From contig WBZZ01001764.1 in assembly GCA_019918135.1 (NCBI GenBank), positions 1-64,000 on the forward strand: DNA of 64,000 nt, in the 5' to 3' direction. Below the pieces are notes generated by a model that was not told the origin of the DNA, did no database searches, and saw nothing but the letters and a program-made list of their open reading frames with translations. Shown one piece after another: positions 28,314 to 35,129 of the stretch. Positions within the stretch are counted from its first letter, which is position 1; each line of letters starts with the position of its first letter. This DNA comes from Paulinella micropora (lineage: Eukaryota > Cercozoa > Imbricatea > Euglyphida > Paulinellidae). A program made the translations under genes and the position numbers.

Positions 28314-28581
28314 GGACACCGTGATAGCCCAGTGGTCAAGTTCTACCATCTGAGCCCTGTCGCCAGTTCGATTCCCGTCGGTGCCACCAGTATTTTCATT
28401 GAACATGCCGGTCTATTTCTGGACCAGTATTTTCATTGAACATACCGGCCCGTCTGGAAGTGTTGGAACTGCCCTTGCGGGGGTGTCATTAGAGCTTATC
28501 GTCAATTCTTCGTACTCCCCTCACGGGTGAGACGATGGAGGCGCATGTGCAGAAATGCATCAGCCATTGACAGAGAGGCAC

Positions 28582-28612
<31 letters not shown>

Positions 28613-30756
28613 GACGATGGAGGCACATGTGCAGATTTGCATCCGCCATTGACAGAAGTACTATTATTATTATTATCTCTTGGACGGTTGATTGTGATCT
28701 TTTAAGGGTGACCCCCGATGAAAATACCTTCACATGGTTCAATAGTTGCTTGCTAACCAGGGTTCAGCGCAATGGCCTTACGGCGTTAAACTGTGATGCC
28801 AATCCATAACTATTTGGTGGTATGCTTGGGAGGCGGATCGTTGGAGGTCCATAAAAGATCTTTGATTCTGTTATACTGGTTGGTAGTCCAGGACGGCCCT
28901 TTTGTCTGCCAACTTGGTATGGATGGGGTGTTGACGCAGTTATGCTTGGTGTATGCACTTGCACCTTTGGCAACGTTTTGCAAGAGGTTAGTGGAACTGC
29001 GGAGTAACCTCGGTTTAGTGCGGTCTTGCCTCCAGGAGCTCCACCTGTGGCCTTCCTTACTAGTCGAGATACTGGCCAGCCAGCCGGGGGGGGTGGGGGG
29101 TGGGTTGGAGGACCTCGAACAAAGGTATTGGAGATCTTATGTCCGGACACGGATCGTGCCATGCAGCTGCATCAGTACGCCTTAGAGCAAGACATTTTAT
29201 TATTATTACTATTATTAGAGGCGCATGTGCAGAAATGCATCAACCATTGACAGAGAAGCACTACTATTATTATTATCATTATTATTGTTATTATTTCTCC
29301 GATTAACACAACAGGGGCAAAGGGGATTTCGCTGTATAAATTTATTCTAACTTAACATAGTATAATATAATACTATACATTTTCATTTTCTACAGGAACC
29401 TGCCTCTGTCGTGGGCTTTTGATGTATTGATTTTACATAACATGCCACAGTAAACATAAAGACAATCTTTACGTTGTACAGCAACCTGCCTCCACCGCAA
29501 GCTTGCAAGTGGGACGAGTGTTGTCAGAAGCTACCCAAGTGTGGGGATATTGACTGTGGACAGGTAACCATATTACTATTACTATTATTATTATTATCAT
29601 TATTATTGTTGTTGTTATTGTTAGTAGTAGTAGTATTTATCGACAGTTGCCTAGGTTTCCATGCAGCTCGGTCAGAATCTGCCTACTTACCTACCTGCCT
29701 GCCAACCTACCTACCTACCTATCCATCCAGGGCGCGTATCGCACGAAACAGACCAGCACGATCTGCACAGGGGACACCTGTACCTTCAACGAGTGCTGTG
29801 GGGTAAGAAAATACTATATTATGCAGCTAGCTACAAACTTCGCGTGTTTTACGGGCGGTCGGGCCGGCGAGCCCGCAAAACACGTCAAATTTGGCGCCGC
29901 ACATGTAGTTTACTCGGTAACCTGTCCACATTTTGTGGAGGTGACCGATAAAATATAACCATATAATGATATGTTTTGTAATGCTATGCAATCTATAATA
30001 CATATGTGTATATGTGTACGGGGACGTCTGCACTGTCACTGAGTACTGTGGGGTAATATAGGACATGATGATATCATGTTTTGTTATGTAATATCATGTA
30101 TGAGAATGCATTATGTATATAGGTCTGAAGAATCAGCTAAATCAGCCTCGTGGTGTAGTTTCTTGTAATCTAATATATATGCGTGTGTGTGTGTGTGTTC
30201 GTGTGCTCAGTCTCTTCCCCGATGCGACGACAAGGCTATGCCATGTGGATATGGTAACTTTCTCACACCCACAAAGAAGTTGTATGTATATTTATGCATG
30301 AGCATCGCCCGGGCAAGCAGGTGATGTATGCATGTAATTTTTCTGTGTAGGCTTCAAACCGATCAATCAAGGCAAGCTGTGCATGCAAACCACCACCACT
30401 ACAGCATCGTAAGTAGAAATAGATAGTTGGATAGATGAGATAGTTAGGTTGGTGTATATGTAGATCTTATGCCAGGACGACTTTGAGCGCCTCTTCGTGC
30501 TGTATTTGTATTTATGTTTATATTTTGCGTGTATGTACTTAAATTAAGTCTCAAACCAATAAATCAGGGCAAGCGTGCTCGCAGCCTGACAGCAGCACTA
30601 CCACATCGTAAGCAGAGACAGATAAATGGACAGGGACAGATAATAGATACGATAGATAGATAAAGAGATTGTGTGTCATGTGCTTATGGGCTCTCGGGAA
30701 AGTGATTGTACTTTCCCATTGTAAGTACCAACACGAAGAACATGACACAATTTGTG

Positions 30757-30795
<39 letters not shown>

Positions 30796-30876
30796 TCCAC
30801 TGCGCTCTGGGTGCCCGCGCCCTGTGCCAAGACGGAGTGCTGTGAGCGACTGCCTCGCTGCGGTGACCTCAACTGT

Positions 30877-30915
<39 letters not shown>

Positions 30916-31101
30916 GTGACAATCGGCATGCGTATGTACTGCAGGCACGGACGCCAAGAAGATCAGTGGCGAGAATACGCTCTGCCGTGGCGCACAGTGC
31001 ACGTTTGAGGAGTGCTGCGAGAGGTTCAAAGTCTGCGACGGTCGGAAGAAGAAAAAGTGGGGTGTGTGTGGTTTTTGGTTTTGTGTGTGTGTTGTTTTTG
31101 T

Positions 31102-31155
<54 letters not shown>

Positions 31156-31338
31156 GCTCTGCCGTGGCGCCCAGTGCACGTTTGAGGAGTGCTGTGAGAT
31201 GAAGATCTGTGATGGTCGGAAGAAAGATAATAATCATAATGTAAATGAGAGAGCGCACATGTTCTGCCATGGCGGCCAGTGCAAATTTCAGGAATGCTGT
31301 GCTAAGAACGAGGTTTTCGATGATCGGGAGAGAGAGTA

Positions 31339-31375
<37 letters not shown>

Positions 31376-31565
31376 TTGGGGGGGGGGGGGGTGCATCGGC
31401 CATCATCTACGGTATATAGGTAGGTATGTATCTCGCTGTATGTGTACAGGAACGGGCTGCGCGTCAGGGTTCACCCCAATCAACGTTGGCATGGTGTGCC
31501 GTGACAACAATCTGTAAGTTCCAAGCACACACATACACATGTACTTTTTATGATTATTTATTTAC

Positions 31566-31615
<50 letters not shown>

Positions 31616-32645
31616 GGACACCGTGATAGCCCAGTGGTCAAGTTCTACCATCTGGGTCCTGTCGCCAGTTCGATTCCCGTCGGTGCCACCAGTATTTTCA
31701 TTGAACATACCGGTCCGTCTGGAAGTGTTGGAACTGCCCTTGCGGGGGTGTCATTAGAGCCTATCGTCAATTCTTCGTACTCCCCTCACGGGTGAGACGA
31801 TGGAGGCGCATGTGCAGGTTTGCATCAGCTATTGACAGAGAAGCACTATTATCATTATAATTATCATTATCGTTATTAGGAACGACTTGGTACGTCCCAG
31901 GAGTTGCAACATGACCGCCGAGTGCTGCAAGCGAAATCCTACCTGCAAGGTCCACAAGGAAGATTTCATAGCTTTTCTCTTTACCTTTCTCCTTCAAGCC
32001 AAAACTTCTTTACCTTTTTCTCCTTCAAGCCAAAACTTCTTTACCTTTTTCTCCTTGAAGCCAAAACTTCTTTACCTTTCTCCTTCAAGCCAAAACTTCT
32101 TTACCTTTCTCCTTCAAGCCAAAACTTCTTTACCTTTCTCCTTCAAGCCAAAACTTCTTTACCTTTCTCCTTCAAGCCAAAACTTCTTTACCTTTCTCCT
32201 TCAAGCCAAAACTTCTTTACCTTTCTCCTTCAACCCGACCTTTTCATGGTCAGACCGGGAAACGCGTAGAATTACGGTCAGCATGAAATGCCTCCATATA
32301 TACATTACATGTCATTTTTCTCTTTCGCTTGACCACATTTTGTAGTAAAGAGACCGAAAAAAGGGTGTGTATACCTACCAACCTACATACAAACACACAC
32401 GAGTATATTCATTCAGCATCTACCTACCAACCAAAAGCCTTATTTCAATCGTGTGTACATATGTATCTATGTTGTGTCTATGTATGCATGCATGTTTGAC
32501 TCTTGTGTGTGATGTATGTATGCATATATGTCCGTCTTCTAGGAGATTCAATGCCAGGGCATGGCTCGCCGGCGCCACGACGACTTCGTCTGCAATGGTC
32601 CCTCCCCTATTTTTAGTCTTCTATCTAATTTCTCTCTCTCCCTCC

Positions 32646-32686
<41 letters not shown>

Positions 32687-32956
32687 TGAGGTGGCAAATT
32701 TGGGCTTGGGGGGGGGGGGATTTTCGCCAGATTTACAAACACATATATCTAATCTGTGTAGGTGCGTGCACTACCCAGGAGTGCTGCGCTCCGTTTCCCA
32801 CCTGCATTGCCGACCAGTGCGCCACCTCAGGCAACAAAAACCTGGTGCCATTCAACGTGGGCCAGGTAATCGTTGACGATATCGGTTTAAGTCGAGCGAG
32901 ATATTTATCATGGATTTTGCACTGTTTTCCTTGTCCAATATCATATATATATATAT

Positions 32957-33002
<46 letters not shown>

Positions 33003-33628
33003 CATGCATGTGTAGACAAGCGCGCATGCAGACATCTATCTATCTATCTATACATACATACACAGGTGTGCAACTACAATGAACCAAGCCCCTTCCCCTA
33101 TCTATCTATACATACATACATACACAGGTGTGCAACTACAATGAACCAAGCCCCTTCCCCTATCTATCTATACATACATACATACACAGGTGTGCAACTA
33201 CAATGAACCAAGCCCCTTCCCCTATCTATCTATACATACATACACAGGTGTGCAACTACAATGAACCAAGCCCCTTCCCCTATCTATCTATCTTACATAC
33301 ATACACAGGTGTGCAACTACAATGAACCAAGCCTCTTCCCCTATCTATCTATCTATCTATAGATACATACACAGGTGTGCAACTACAATGAACCAAGCCC
33401 CTTCCTCTTATCTATCTATCTATACATACATACACAGGTGTGTAACTACAATGAACCAAGCCCCTTCAAGACGGGCGTGGCAGGCATCAACGATATCTTC
33501 ACGCCCAAATCATGCCGCCTACAGGTAAATTCATTATATAGATATATAGATATTCATTACTAGTATTATATTGTTGTGTGGTTCGTGCCAACTATACCTC
33601 CTTCACCTGCCCGGACTATTATCATTTA

Positions 33629-33662
<34 letters not shown>

Positions 33663-33958
33663 CATTGTCAGGATTGTTGTGTGGTTCGTGCTAACTGCGC
33701 TTCCTTCGCCTGCCCGGACTATTGTTATCAGTTATTATTATTATCATTATTTTTATTATTGTTATTATTATTATCATTATCATCATCATCGTCAGGATTG
33801 TTGTGTGGTTCGTGCCATTGTTATCATTTATTATTATTATTATCATTATCATCATCATCGTCAGGATTGTTGTGTGGTTCGTGCTAACTGCACTTCCTTC
33901 ACCTGCCCGGACACCGCTATCAACGTCGGCAGAAACAACCCCAACAACTTGTGTGCGG

Positions 33959-33989
<31 letters not shown>

Positions 33990-34406
33990 GCAAACATGAT
34001 CATGCAGGTGCTCAGTGTACGGCGAAGGAGTGTTGCGCGGTCAAGGTCATATATACAAATATATATATATATATTCATCGTCGGCCTTTGCTCGTCTCCT
34101 TTTCCTGTTTGATATCTACCAATTTAGACTCGTCAATTTGGTTCAGAATTTCTTTGGTCTAAACCCGTTATGTAACGTTTGAAATTAGCATGTGTGTGGG
34201 TTGTTTGTATGTCATGTATGTATGTGTATACTATGCATTTACGGTAGGACCAATGAGGTAACCGATGGGTCTTTGTTCATTTGTTTATTTGTGTGTGTGT
34301 GTGTGTGAATGTATGTAGTTTATGTATGTATGTATTTGTGGCAGGACCAATGGGGAAGACCGATGGGCTTTGGTAGCTACCAGATGCCCGACAGGTATGT
34401 ATTTCT

Positions 34407-34450
<44 letters not shown>

Positions 34451-35089
34451 ATGTGCGTCTGCGTTAGTGTGACTGGACGACTGATCAACTCAGTCACTAA
34501 ATAAATATAGACACTTATTATACTCCTGCGTCTTTTAGGGAGATCTATCATCCACTGGCAATTTTTCATGATCACTCCATAAATCAATATATACATGTCT
34601 TGATGTGAATCGATGTGGGTTCTAGGCAAACGTGTGAGTTCTGGAATTGCTCTATGATCAACTCGAAGGAAGAGTGTGAGTATGCCGCGTCGACGTGGAA
34701 GATCCCAGGTAGAATAATAGTGATGATGATGATCAAGGAAGAGTGTGAGTATGCCGCGTCGACGTGGAAGATCCCAGGTAGAATGATAGTGACGATGATG
34801 ATGATGATGATCAAGGGATAGTTATGATGATGATGATGATGATGATAAAGGAAGAGTGTGAGTATGCCGCGTCGACGTGGAAGATCCCAGGTAGAATGAT
34901 AGTGACGATGATGATGCATGATGATAATGATGATGATGATGATCAAGGAAGAGTGTGAGTATGCCGCGTCGACGTGGAAGATCCCAGGTATAACAATGGT
35001 TATGATGATAATGATGATAATATTAATAATCAAGGAAGAATGTGAGCATGCCGCTTCTGCATGGAATATCTCAAGTGACAAGCTAAAAA

Positions 35090-35129
<40 letters not shown>

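Noticed and set aside
33045..33460. CRISPR-like array of direct repeats with short spacers
   Set aside because: The spacers are TATC/CATA microsatellite, the repeats are exon boundary copies, and the context is eukaryotic.
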